Shown in pieces: positions 36,301 through 46,846 of a stretch of 64,000 nucleotides of DNA. The notes beneath the pieces were generated by a model. The model did no database searches. It saw nothing but the letters and a program-made list of their open reading frames with translations, and was not told the DNA's origin. Within the stretch, counting starts at the first letter, position 1. Every line of letters begins with the position of its first letter. The position numbers were made by a program, and so were the translations under genes. This stretch comes from Lingula anatina (lineage: Eukaryota > Brachiopoda > Lingulata > Lingulida > Lingulidae): contig NW_019775461.1 in assembly GCF_001039355.2 (NCBI RefSeq), positions 1 to 64,000 of the forward strand. The letters are read 5' to 3'.

Positions 36301-37086
36301 ATGACCAGATGCGTTTCCACTTTGACGTCACTTAAAATATCATCAAGAAGGATGCATTTCAGACTGCATAGATACTTGCTGATTTCTTCCACATTTTCCT
36401 GATACATTGTGGTGCATACATATAATGGCTCCGTTGAGTCTTCTGCACCTTGCATAAAACTGACATTCCCTTGTTCGAGACTTAGATTAAGAAACAAGAA
36501 CTGTTCTAGGTACAGAAAGTTGACAGATGGCGACCGGAAGATCTTCTCGATAGGAAGTAAAAACGTACCGTTTGCTCTGTGGGTAAGCGACCGGTGTGTG
36601 CACGTGATAAACCACACAAGGACGCCGATAAAAAAAATCACGATTTCTGTTTTATCGGTCAAATAGTACTTTGCCTTTTGCTGATGGTTGTTGACAATAA
36701 GGTAGCCAATGAAGAAGCACATCAGAATCACGTGCGAGGCATTGAAAACCTGATGTTCCAAGCAGAGCTTAGCGCTTGTTGAGAATAATAGAAATGTTGA
36801 AGCTGCCACTAAAATCAAAACTGAAACAGTTGTAATGATTTCAACATCCACATAACTGAAATCTATATATCCAGTACCAACAGTNAGGTAGTAGGATTCT
36901 GTTGAAATTTTCAAATATGGGGTTACTACATCACCAGTTATTATTTCCGCCACCCCCCGCTCCCCCAAAACAATACTCTCTAAAAGTAATCGGGATTAAA
37001 AATAAGAGAATACGTTAATTTTTCACCATCAGTTGCAACTAACCATCATCTTGCGACTCCTGGCAAACAGCACTGATCACTAACAT
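31807..37086 (-). CDS. Chitin synthase, compact metazoan type
   Basis: Membrane glycosyltransferase making chitin from UDP-GlcNAc; in molluscs it serves shell or cuticle matrix. Minus-strand exons: 37086-37044 (proposed first exon), 36979-35798, 35314-35159, 34392-33898, 33665-33361, 32304-31807 (TAG), all joining in phase to 892 residues. Three N-terminal hydrophobic segments precede the catalytic core, which has YVCTTMYQEN, DADMEF (about 358), FEYAF, CAPGCFSLYR, GEDRW (about 461) and QRKRW (about 499, the QRRRW motif with Lys). Then come about seven C-terminal membrane spans split around SWGTRE, the usual metazoan layout. The first exon encodes MLVISAVCQESQDD and rests on phase, a GTTAGT donor and an upstream TATA tract; if wrong, N-terminal exons are missing. 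The N at 36885 leaves one codon unknown. Metazoan enzymes are usually much longer at the N-terminus. Confidence 0.9.
32990..33350. repeat. Duplicated ATT/GTT compound microsatellite in chitin synthase intron
   Basis: Two successive copies of one unit: (ATT)n, (GTT)n, then ATTATTAATTAGTAAAA, then (AAT)n with GATGATTATT or GATGATTGAA, and AATAAAAACAT. The first is about 33019-33158, the second 33159-33310, followed by more ATT. Likely replication slippage on a larger unit. Confidence 0.85.
35326..35575. repeat. Tandem minisatellite of about 70 bp in chitin synthase intron
   Basis: About 3.5 copies with spacings of 85, 69 and 68 bp, each with a CGTCCTGATTTT-like start and AACGTGTGCAAGG-like end. 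Non-coding. Confidence 0.8.
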
Positions 37087-37146
37087 CAACTTCAAGCCGC
37101 CCTAGTGTCACTATTTTATCAGTCCAATCGCTGTGTCTTCAGCGGT

Positions 37147-37163
37147 AATATATATATATATAT
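37147..37163 (-). promoter_or_regulatory. Possible TATA element upstream of chitin synthase
   Basis: A TATATATATATA tract lies 60-77 nt upstream (minus strand) of the proposed ATG at 37086. Position fits a core promoter, but the tract is also a plain TA microsatellite. Confidence 0.3.
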
Positions 37164-37963
37164 GGAGCTATTACCGGATGACCATTGTCCACGGAAGACT
37201 GAGTTCTCACTGGACGTCAGACGTCACCAAACTCTCAGCCAATCAGCCCCCAGTAATTTCACTCTCCAACTCACCCACGTGCTTTAGCTTTTGGTGACTA
37301 CCCTCAGACCGTATAAACGGATAAGGCGTTTTTTAAACCATGTCTTAGATTTGTGAGCAAAAAAGGCCAAAACCACGACTCCAGCAACGAATTAACTATC
37401 CCAAAGTAAAATAACTTAACACACCGCGAATACACCAACATTTGTTACACTTCGTAGAGGCATGGCAATTTATTCTCGAAAAAATCTGACCGCTTTCTGA
37501 AAACCGTTGACCCCTGTCCTCTAGGTTCTTCTCTTCAACTCTGTTGCCAAATTTTCTACGTTTGGTATTCGTGTACAATGTACGTCTGATTAACTCGTTC
37601 CCGCCAGGAAAGATTGATTTTTTTTTCTTTTTCTGTTGCATACCACAAGCTTCCATGCCATAAGCTTTTAGTGCAACCAAAGTTTGAATTGCTCTCGAGA
37701 GTTTTAAAACGCCCAGAGCGGCTTGCTTTTCAATTGATCGTTTACAGTCGTTACCAACGAACCCTGAGAAAAATGATTGATAACGAGAGTAAAATGACCA
37801 ATCACAGGCTGCCAATCAGTGGCATAGAGACCCAATCAAAGTGCAGAGATAAACTCACCTCATGTTGCAAATCGATCTATATTTGATAAGAAAATTTAAA
37901 TAGACGCACACTGTTTGTAATTCTTTAATAAATTATAATATCTGCGCCGTGCGTTTCGATACA

Positions 37964-40019
37964 CACCCAAACCCAATATAGAGGTGCATTTCATATGCTG
38001 AAGTGTCCAAAAGTAAAATTGAATAAATTCAAAGTTGCATTCTGTTTTTTAAAATACATACGTGGATAGAGCAAAAACCCACGACTGTCTCAATTTGAAT
38101 TCAAATTTTAATATTTACCTTGTCTTAAATTTACGCAAAGAGCCCCAAATGGTAACTTAAACTTACGTTCCGGAAACGTATGGTAACGTATGTTCCGGGT
38201 CATTTCATTTTATCTATTTATTAATTTTTTTACCGCGTTCCGATATATTTTGTAGTGATTCAGTCATGGTAAATTATGTACGGACGTTTTCATAAATATT
38301 TAAACTATAACTCAATTGCTTTGCGTCATGGCTAATACTAGGCAACGTGTGTTCCCGAGAAAAATTGTCAAAAATTTTCATTTTGTGCAAGTACTTGGTT
38401 CAATAGAAAACGTTGTTTTCTGTTGCTGACCGAAAAAGATATTGCGATTCTATGATTGTTTGATATTTCTGATAAAAGATTTGGACCACGAATAGAAAAT
38501 AGTTTAAATAATGCTTATTTTACTGTTGGCAGGGTGGAACTTCTCCGTTTTTTTCTTTAATATTCAGTGACAAGCAAACTAAAGTCCCTCAAAAACAATC
38601 AACTGCTCTATGCAGAAAATTATTATAATTTTTCACAACGTTATACTTGTAGGAGATGAATCAAAGAACAAAACCAGTGATGATTTTGTTTTCAAAGTGA
38701 GTAAAACGTTTCACAGCTGGACGTTTTGCATTTGTGACAGTAACGTATGTTCCTTTTTGGGGATAGACGATTAATTTTTTTATTATTATTCATGGTTCCA
38801 GGATAGTGAAACTGATGTAAACTTCTTCACGTGGGACCCTAAAATAATCAGACATAGTTTGCAATTTGTGCCCTAAATATTTTAAAGAGCATGCCTGTGA
38901 CATCAATTGAACCTCTATATTGGGTTTGGGTCACGCTCGGCTGTCACCTTGATTGGATAGTAAACGGTTGTCGTAAAATCGCTAAATGATATTAAAACCC
39001 GGTGCATAAACTTGAAAACCACCTAGGACAACCTTGGACTGCCACATTCAGGCCTACCCAACTACTAGACTCGGCACCTAAGGATCCTGAATTAACCGGT
39101 ATATCGGACCACACTACCCGTTTTCAAGGTGTGTGTCAGATCGCATTTCGGAGTATCAGCCAGAACACCGACAGGATGAGCCCTGACATGCTCGGCTGTC
39201 ACCTTGATTGGATAGTAAACGATTGTCGTAAAATCGCTATATGATTTTAAAACCGGGTGCATAATTTTGAAAGCCACCTAGATGAACCTTAGACTGCCAC
39301 ATTAATCTAATACAATGCAAAAAATCCCTGTCAAAAGTGGTTAAAACATTAAAACCGAATGTCGTAAAGTCCCCATATATCCCCATAGAGACAATAAAAT
39401 AGAGTACTCTAAAGTAAGAGTACAGTTTAAGGTTGTTCAGCCGAGCGTGGATGAAGCCGCAGTCGTGCTACAAAATTTGCTCTGGGGGATGATACTCCGA
39501 AATGCGATCTGACACACACCTTGAAAACGGGTTGTGTGGTCCTATATACCGGTTAATTCAGGATCCTTAGGTGCCGAGTCTGGTAGTTGGGTAGGCCTGA
39601 CATTAATCCAATACAATGCAAAAATAAACTATAACAAGTGGCTAAAGCCTTCAAACCGAATGTCGTAAAGTCCCCATATACCTCCATAGAGACAATAAAA
39701 TAGAAAGAGCTTGTGAAACAAAACTCAACCAACTTAAACATAATAATCGAAATAAAATACTGCCGGGCATCGGAGCGGCCTAAAACTTGGCACGCTTACC
39801 GCAAATAATGAANATTGGATTGTAGAGAGGACCGATATAAACATCAGAGGCTTTAGCCACTTGTTATAGTTTATTTTTGCATTGTATTGGATTAATGTGG
39901 CAGTCCAAGGTTGTCCTAGGTGGTTTTCAAGTTTATGCACCGGGTTTTAATATCATTTAGCGATTTTACGACAACCGTTTACTATCCAATCAAGGTGACA
40001 GCCGAGCGTGGTTTGGGTG
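37964..40019 (-). mobile_element. E1 transposon, second copy, split by a nested element
   Basis: Left end CACCCAAACCCAATATAG at 37964, right end GGTTTGGGTG at 40019, flanked by the 4-bp duplication TACA (37960-37963 and 40020-40023). The paralogous empty site at 27411-27425 (TCGATACAACGTG) has TACA once. Interior sequence matches the copy at 16793-17678 in reverse. A second element at 38932-40010 lies within its right terminal repeat. No transposase ORF. Confidence 0.85.
38932..40010. mobile_element. Foldback transposon nested in E1, 8-bp target duplication (E2)
   Basis: Begins CACGCTCGGCTGTCACC and ends with the reverse complement; the terminal inverted repeat extends about 118 bp on each side. 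It is flanked by an exact 8-bp duplication GTTTGGGT (38924-38931 and 40011-40018), which is E1 terminal sequence. An 8-bp duplication fits hAT or P superfamilies. An inner partial copy starts near 39190, and the segments 39053-39165 and 39476-39601 are inverted copies of each other. N at 39813. Non-coding. Confidence 0.85.
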
Positions 40020-40068
40020 TACAACGTGAACTTGATCCGGTTTTCGGACGCTATCATGACATAGACCC

Positions 40069-40280
40069 CATTTCCAGAGATTGGATCGATCTACTTTAAA
40101 TCGACCTAACTCCCTGGGGGTTCACGCTAAATAGCTGTCAGCCGAGCGGGCACGAAAGTTAATTACCCCCTTACAGCTTGTAGTAGGCGGGACGGACATT
40201 TAAGCCGGATTATCTGACAGTAATCTAGTGAGACTCCCCGCGGGGATAGATCGATCTAAAAGCTCTGGGAATACGCCCAT
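40069..40280 (-). mobile_element. Inverted-repeat MITE with GATCGATCTA ends (E3), copy in 40 kb
   Basis: Ends carry TTGGATCGATCTAC and ATAGATCGATCTAAAAG; the inside has ACCCCCTTACA and AGTGAGACTCCCC. It matches the copy near 61493-61697 in the opposite orientation. Fragments lie near 29715. No ORF. Confidence 0.7.
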
Positions 40281-40419
40281 ACATATCTAGGGATGTTATA
40301 AGACCATGGCGACATGATGATCACTGAAGCCTGTCCATTTAGCCAAGCTTCAGTGAAGATCGAGGACAACCTCGAGCCGCTACCCAAACATATCTCGCTT
40401 CACTCGACATTTCTGCGTA

Positions 40420-43376
40420 GCGTCTCTTGGAAAACTCGGATTTAACCTCGATGTAGTCTAGAATTCCACGACTACATCTTGGTTAAATCAGTCGAGGTCT
40501 TTTAAATGCTGAAAGCCAAAGACAGTGATCATGTGACCTTCTTGGCATCAAGAGAATAGTGAAGTTGCTTACGTTATATAGGCCTACCTACCAGTAGACA
40601 AATTTAAAATCTCTCACACTCTTAAATAAGTAGCATAAACTTTTCACGTTTAACAATTATTATTTATAATTTTATTATACTAAGTCATATCATATGGGTA
40701 TGGTTTGGAAACGGGATTTCGTTTACATTTAAGGCACACGTGCATACAAATTATTGGTAAATCTATAACTTTTTAACGAGGGTTGTGCTATTTACTGTTT
40801 GTTATTAAGCTATTCTTCCTCTTTATCAGATATATCGGTAAAAATCAAATATATTCCCCCTTTGAAATTGTAATTACATGTAGCACATGAATGCTTTGAA
40901 AACCAGCACATGTATATTTCGAAACCGCCTCGTAGTAAAAAAATGTCACCAAAATGTAGAATTATTACTCCTGTGGACTTGAAATAAACATCCCTTTGAT
41001 TTTGACTATATTCCGTAACCGCCTCGTTGTCAGATATATCACCAAAAAGTAAATCTCTTTCTCCTTTGCACTTGTGAAAATTTATATTCCGGTCCGACGC
41101 TCTTTGTTTATCATAAATGTCACTAAAAGGTAGAGGTTTTGCCTTGGGACCTTTTTGCCTCAGCAGTCCCAGCTTGGTGTGGCTCAGCTGAGACGCGCAT
41201 GGTCAGTGTCGACGGCTGATTAAATACTTTTCAAGCCAGTTGAACGTCCACGACATGTATTTGGCAAAAATTGACCAAATTGGTCAGACATTACATAAGA
41301 ATTCGGCAGGAGGTGACCAGCGCCCTTGGACGAGTTTATTCCATATAACATCTCTAGAGCGTGATATAGGGTCACTTTATTCGACTGTGTTTGTTCTCGG
41401 TATGTATGTCAAATAAAACACTGTCACCCTTTCGCGATATATGCCATGAACACCTCTCGCTGACGCTCGAGGTGTATTATCTCACACATGGTCCAACTTA
41501 ATTTCCTGCTGCAATTGCCCGTGTTGATTGCAATTAAGTGGACCACAAGTCAGCTGTGACGCTGACATTTTCTATTATGTTCACCTGTCAAAGTGACAGC
41601 AGCAGTGAGATTTTCTTGACAAGAAATAACAGAATGCCACTTTCTTCACAATTGGTTGCATGGCGACTGGACATCTTCAATAGCGATACCATCCTTTGCG
41701 CTCTACTGGACGGTACATTTGAGGTGGTCATTTTGTTATCACTTTACTCGAATACCAAGAGATGATTACACGCTTGACTATCGGAACAAATTCAACGAGA
41801 CAAAGTGGATAATAACAGGGCCGCTAAACGATCATCAGGATACGGTAGTCTAATTGGAATCTCTCCACAGAATACAATACGTTATAAAGTACGCTGTNGC
41901 GTCTCTTGGAAAACTCGGATTTAACCTCGATGTAGTCTAGAATTCCACGACTACATCTTGGTTAAATCAGTCGAGGTCTTTTAAATGCTGAAAGCCAAAG
42001 ACAGTGATCATGTGACCTTCTTGGCATCAAGAGAATAGTGAAGTTGCTTACGTTATATAGGCCTACCTACCAGTAGACAAATTTAAAATCTCTCACACTC
42101 TTAAATAAGTAGCATAAACTTTTCACGTTTAACAATTATTATTTATAATTTTATTATACTAAGTCATATCATATGGGTATGGTTTGGAAACGGGATTTCG
42201 TTTACATTTAAGGCACACGTGCATACAAATTATTGGTAAATCTATAACTTTTTAACGAGGGTTGTGCTATTTACTGTTTGTTATTAAGCTATTCTTCCTC
42301 TTTATCAGATATATCGGTAAAAATCAAATATATTCCCCCTTTGAAATTGTAATTACATGTAGCACATGAATGCTTTGAAAACCAGCACATGTATATTTCG
42401 AAACCGCCTCGTAGTAAAAAAATGTCACCAAAATGTAGAATTATTACTCCTGTGGACTTGAAATAAACATCCCTTTGATTTTGACTATATTCCGTAACCG
42501 CCTCGTTGTCAGATATATCACCAAAAAGTAAATCTCTTTCTCCTTTGCACTTGTGAAAATTTATATTCCGGTCCGACGCTCTTTGTTTATCATAAATGTC
42601 ACTAAAAGGTAGAGGTTTTGCCTTGGGACCTTTTTGCCTCAGCAGTCCCAGCTTGGTGTGGCTCAGCTGAGACGCGCATGGTCAGTGTCGACGGCTGATT
42701 AAATACTTTTCAAGCCAGTTGAACGTCCACGATATGTATTTGGCAAAAATTGACCAAATTGGTCAGACATTACATAAGAATTCGGCAGGAGGTGACCAGC
42801 GCCCTTGGACGAGTTTATTCCATATAACATCTCTAGAGCGTGATATAGGGTCACTTTATTCGACTGTGTTTGTTCTCGGTATGTATGTCAAATAAAACAC
42901 TGTCACCCTTTCGCGATATATGCCATGAACACCTCTCGCTGACGCTCGAGGTGTATTATCTCACACATGGTCCAACTTAATTTCCTGCTGCAATTGCCCG
43001 TGTTGATTGCAATTAAGTGGACCACAAGTCAGCTGTGACGCTGACATTTTCTATTATGTTCACCTGTCAAAGTGACAGCAGCAGTGAGATTTTCTTGACA
43101 AGAAATAACAGAATGCCACTTTCTTCACAATTGGTTGCATGGCGACTGGACATCTTCAATAGCGATACCATCCTTTGCGCTCTACTGGACGGTACATTTG
43201 AGGTGGTCATTTTGTTATCACTTTACTCGAATACCAAGAGATGATTACACGCTTGACTATCGGAACAAATTCAACGAGACAAAGTGGATAATAACAGGGC
43301 CGCTAAACGATCATCAGGATACGGTAGTCTAATTGGAATCTCTCCACAGAATGCAATACGTTATAAAGTACGCTGT
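40420..43376. repeat. Near-identical 1478-bp direct duplication joined by a single N
   Basis: 40420-41897 and 41899-43376 are the same sequence, offset 1479, with only a couple of substitutions noticed (for example CGACATG against CGATATG near 41252 and 42731). They are separated by one N at 41898. The second copy continues into unduplicated sequence with full homology to 27.5-28.1 kb. Short ORFs in both halves are the same non-coding stretch. Confidence 0.92.
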
Positions 43377-46300
43377 ACTGAGCTTTACGCGAAGTAGAGC
43401 AGATAATCAGGGAATTCAACCCGCTTGGCAACAGATTTCGCTGTGGAGGCGGGATCATTTTCTTTAGTTCCCAATTAATTGCGATAAACACTGTCTCTCA
43501 ATTTTTACCCAAATGTTTGTGGAGACAGAAATTAAAGTGGAGAGTAGAAATGACCAGATATACAGCGATAAGGTCACCGGCTGCATACAGCTTATCAAAA
43601 TAAGAAACGTGGACTAGAATTACTGCAGCGGGCTGTGTGCATTCTAAAATCTACAATTATGTTTTAACTTTTTAATGTTTTTTCTTACTTTTTGTTTTCA
43701 TGACCAGTGAAGTTTGTAGGCTGATAATACCGGGTGGACCAAAGAACTGGTGTATAACACCGTTAGCTGTGCCGGTTGTGTGGTGGTGGTGGTGGTGGTG
43801 GGGGTGGGGGGGGGGGTGGATAATACGACTTGACAAGGAATGACGCATGGTGCGGTCAATTGTTTTTTTTTTTTTTTTTTTTTTTTTTGTTGTATGTTTA
43901 ACATAAAAACGTGCTTTAAAATACAATACAGGATTGTTCTCAAAAATTCTAAATAAGTAAGGAAAATAGTTAAGAAATCAATTCGCAGATTCGTCTCTCT
44001 CACAGCATTACATAAATATATTAGCCGACCTTGTGTGAAAGTTATTATTTTCAAAATTTAAATATCATTTCCCTTTTATAAGTGTTTGGACTATTATAAA
44101 TATATAGCTAGAGATATTCCCATATCTACACTGCATCATCGAAGCAGAAAAGATATCAGAATTCACCACCTATTTTTGCAAGTACAACTGTAGAAATAAT
44201 ACTCCCAGGGGCGGATCGAGGATTATTTAAAGGGGGGGGGGGTCCGTTTCTAGGAATGACACGCTTCGGATACGAAGCCGACACTCCCCTCCACATGGCG
44301 TAGGGCTCGGGGTCAGTTAAACGGCCAATAAAAATTTTAGTATTTTACAGAGCGAACGGTGCCATTTTGTACGGTTTAGAACTAAAATTTAGCTAGTCAA
44401 AGTTCTAATTTCAAGAGGGGACCATTGGTGTGATTTATTCAGAAATCGAAGGGGGGGGGGGTCCGGACCCCCTGATAACCCCCTAAATCCACCTATGACT
44501 CATTTGTCACAAACTGAGAAATTATTCACATGAAATATTTCGATGGACCGTCGGCCATCTTGGTCAGTAGCTTAGTGACTGAAGTGAAGCTTGAAATGCG
44601 ATGCAAGTACAGTGCACGTATACTGCCAGTAATACCCTCTTCGTACGGCGTCTGAGCGGAGGTAGACGGTGGCCGTGCAAAATCGCACGGAATCGTACGG
44701 ATTTAAGGCCATGTAATGTAGACATACTCGGCGTAGCCCGTAGCTCCTTATGATTTCAAAAAAAAAAAAAAAAAAAAAAAAAATCGTACGGACAATTTCA
44801 TCGCACGGCGCCCGTGGAAATATAATCTAGAGTTGAGTAATCTCATGGGAGGACTTGTTTAACTTGTAACAAGGGGATTTTTACTACTATCATAGTGATG
44901 AAACTTTTAACTCTTTTTACACGATTACCTAAAGTAAATGTTCTCCCTTCTTTTGGACTTACCTATTTTTCTGTTCTAGATCTATACGGCTATTTATGAC
45001 AAATCTTCCAAGATGACGTACTTAGGTATTGTGCTAGGGAAGAGAAAACGCATTGCGAGAACGCATCAAGTAGAAATTCTTAGACATTGTGCTAGAGTAG
45101 GTAGAACGCACTGTGCGAACGCTTTAAGTAGCGCTACTAAGCCATTGCGCTAGATGAGATAAAAACGCATTGTGAGATGTCGCCTTAGAGCCAGAGCAAG
45201 AGAAACCTAGACTAGTGACATCTCCAATGCTGAAAAAATATATACCGACTGATTTTTTTTTTGTCATTAAACAATGCTTATAACTTTGTCCTGGCAAAAA
45301 GATTAATTGCAGCAGATGAACCTTTTCTTATATCTTATCTTGTAGTATCCACAGCATTTTGATTTTCATATGACTCCAAAGAAAATGACATCAATAGTTT
45401 ATTCTATGAATTGTCAAGAAAACAAAAAATAATGTTAATGAATGATCTTGCCCTTTTATACATAGCCCCCATAAATAAATAATGATAAATAAATAAAAAA
45501 TGCTGCTTTACTTAATCTTGCCTGTTCTCCACATTCCTGAAACTAAAATGCAAGACTTTTATTGTGTTCATAATGGCCATTTCTGCAAATAAACCAAAAT
45601 AACCCAATGTAATAACCTAGTAATGTTAACAGAAGTTAGTTTCATTTCTTATATAGTAAATAAAAAAACTACATTTTATCCCGGCTGTAAAAACCTGTGG
45701 CAACGGTCCCGCCACCTAAGTTTTCTACAAATAAATTGAATGCTATCATTTAACAGAAGTAGACTCAAACTCCATGGTTTAACAATGCTCGTTTGATTAC
45801 ATTTTATTAATACAGATAATTTCTGTTTACAGGACGATAGTCTTGTCACCAAAGTTAACGACGACTGTGGATGGCAGATCTCTTGTAAAATTTGGGAAAT
45901 TAACCTTCACAAGACATCAAAATTAATCAGCAGAGGGATATTTTTAATCATATTACATATTACAAGTTAGTCCCAATTTTACAAGTTGTTTGCATTCTAC
46001 ATGGTAATTTTTGGCAAATTCACTAATGATTATGCCCTATAACATAAAGTGGTGCATATTACTTCCATAAAAAATTATATATAATAAATATAATAATAAT
46101 AATAATAACCCAAATCTATGTATGTCCTTATTTAATTGTCATGCAGACTAAAAGTCTAGTCTGTTGTTTCGTAGCTTTCTTAAATATCTCCACCAAACAG
46201 GAATAATGTGACATGTTGTAAGGAAGTGTACACTGAAATTTTACTATCATTTCTCAAGCACCATTCAGTTTCTATAAAGTCTTCCCACTGCTCTACGCAA

Positions 46301-46846
46301 GAGAGAAAACTACCTGTGCCTAAAACATTTTACTTACCTGCATGGCGATAGAGAATATTTGTTTAAAAAAAAAATAAATAAATAAAAAAAAAGGTCTGAG
46401 ATTTATAAAACAGTTCTACACATTTGGAATTATTAGATTTGAAGGTAATGGACTTCAAATCAACATTGAGATTATGTTCAGAACCTGGTTGTACGTCTCT
46501 CATGGCGTCAACAGTGTTTTCAGCGATGAACAACTGTCAACCTCATTCTTAACAGACAAATTCTGAATACTCCTTCATTTAACACTTTTCAACTCAAACA
46601 TATATTTCTACTCTGAATATCAAAGTTCCTTATTTTATTTTACTCTATGATGACTTCAAACTGGAAAAGTGAATTTAACTGAGGAGCAGGTGTCTTGTTA
46701 AGAAAAAAAATTGCTGTGTAGGACACTGTTATGTTATGTGTACCCTAGAATGCATCAGTACTATTGTGCTATGATCCCGTAACCATGGTTTGTTGCATGT
46801 CCTTTTTTCACTTTTTTTCTGTAAAATAAAATGCCACTGTGTAAGT
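43377..46846. other. Repeats and probable SEC62 3' UTR
   Basis: 43377-43670 and 44912-45180 continue the long repeat shared with 27.4-29.2 kb. 43778-43815 is G-rich, 43861-43887 poly-T and 44761-44783 poly-A. 44212-44503 is an inverted copy of the element at 60815-61077. From about 45.2 kb to 46846 the sequence is AT-rich and probably includes the SEC62 3' UTR; an AATAAA on the minus strand lies near 45793. Confidence 0.55.

Noticed and set aside
37396-37815. 139-residue minus-strand frame near chitin synthase
   Set aside because: Contains a poly-Lys run from a simple tract, no chitin synthase resemblance and no phase-compatible junction.
41461-41560. Short palindromic words such as CACCTCTCGCTGACGCTCGAGGTG as a regulatory hairpin
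   Set aside because: Part of a repeated non-coding element with no gene context.
41538-41765. Repeated 75-residue frame at 41538 and 43017
   Set aside because: Identical because of the DNA duplication; the homologous sequence at 27.5 kb is not open in the same way and no family is recognisable.
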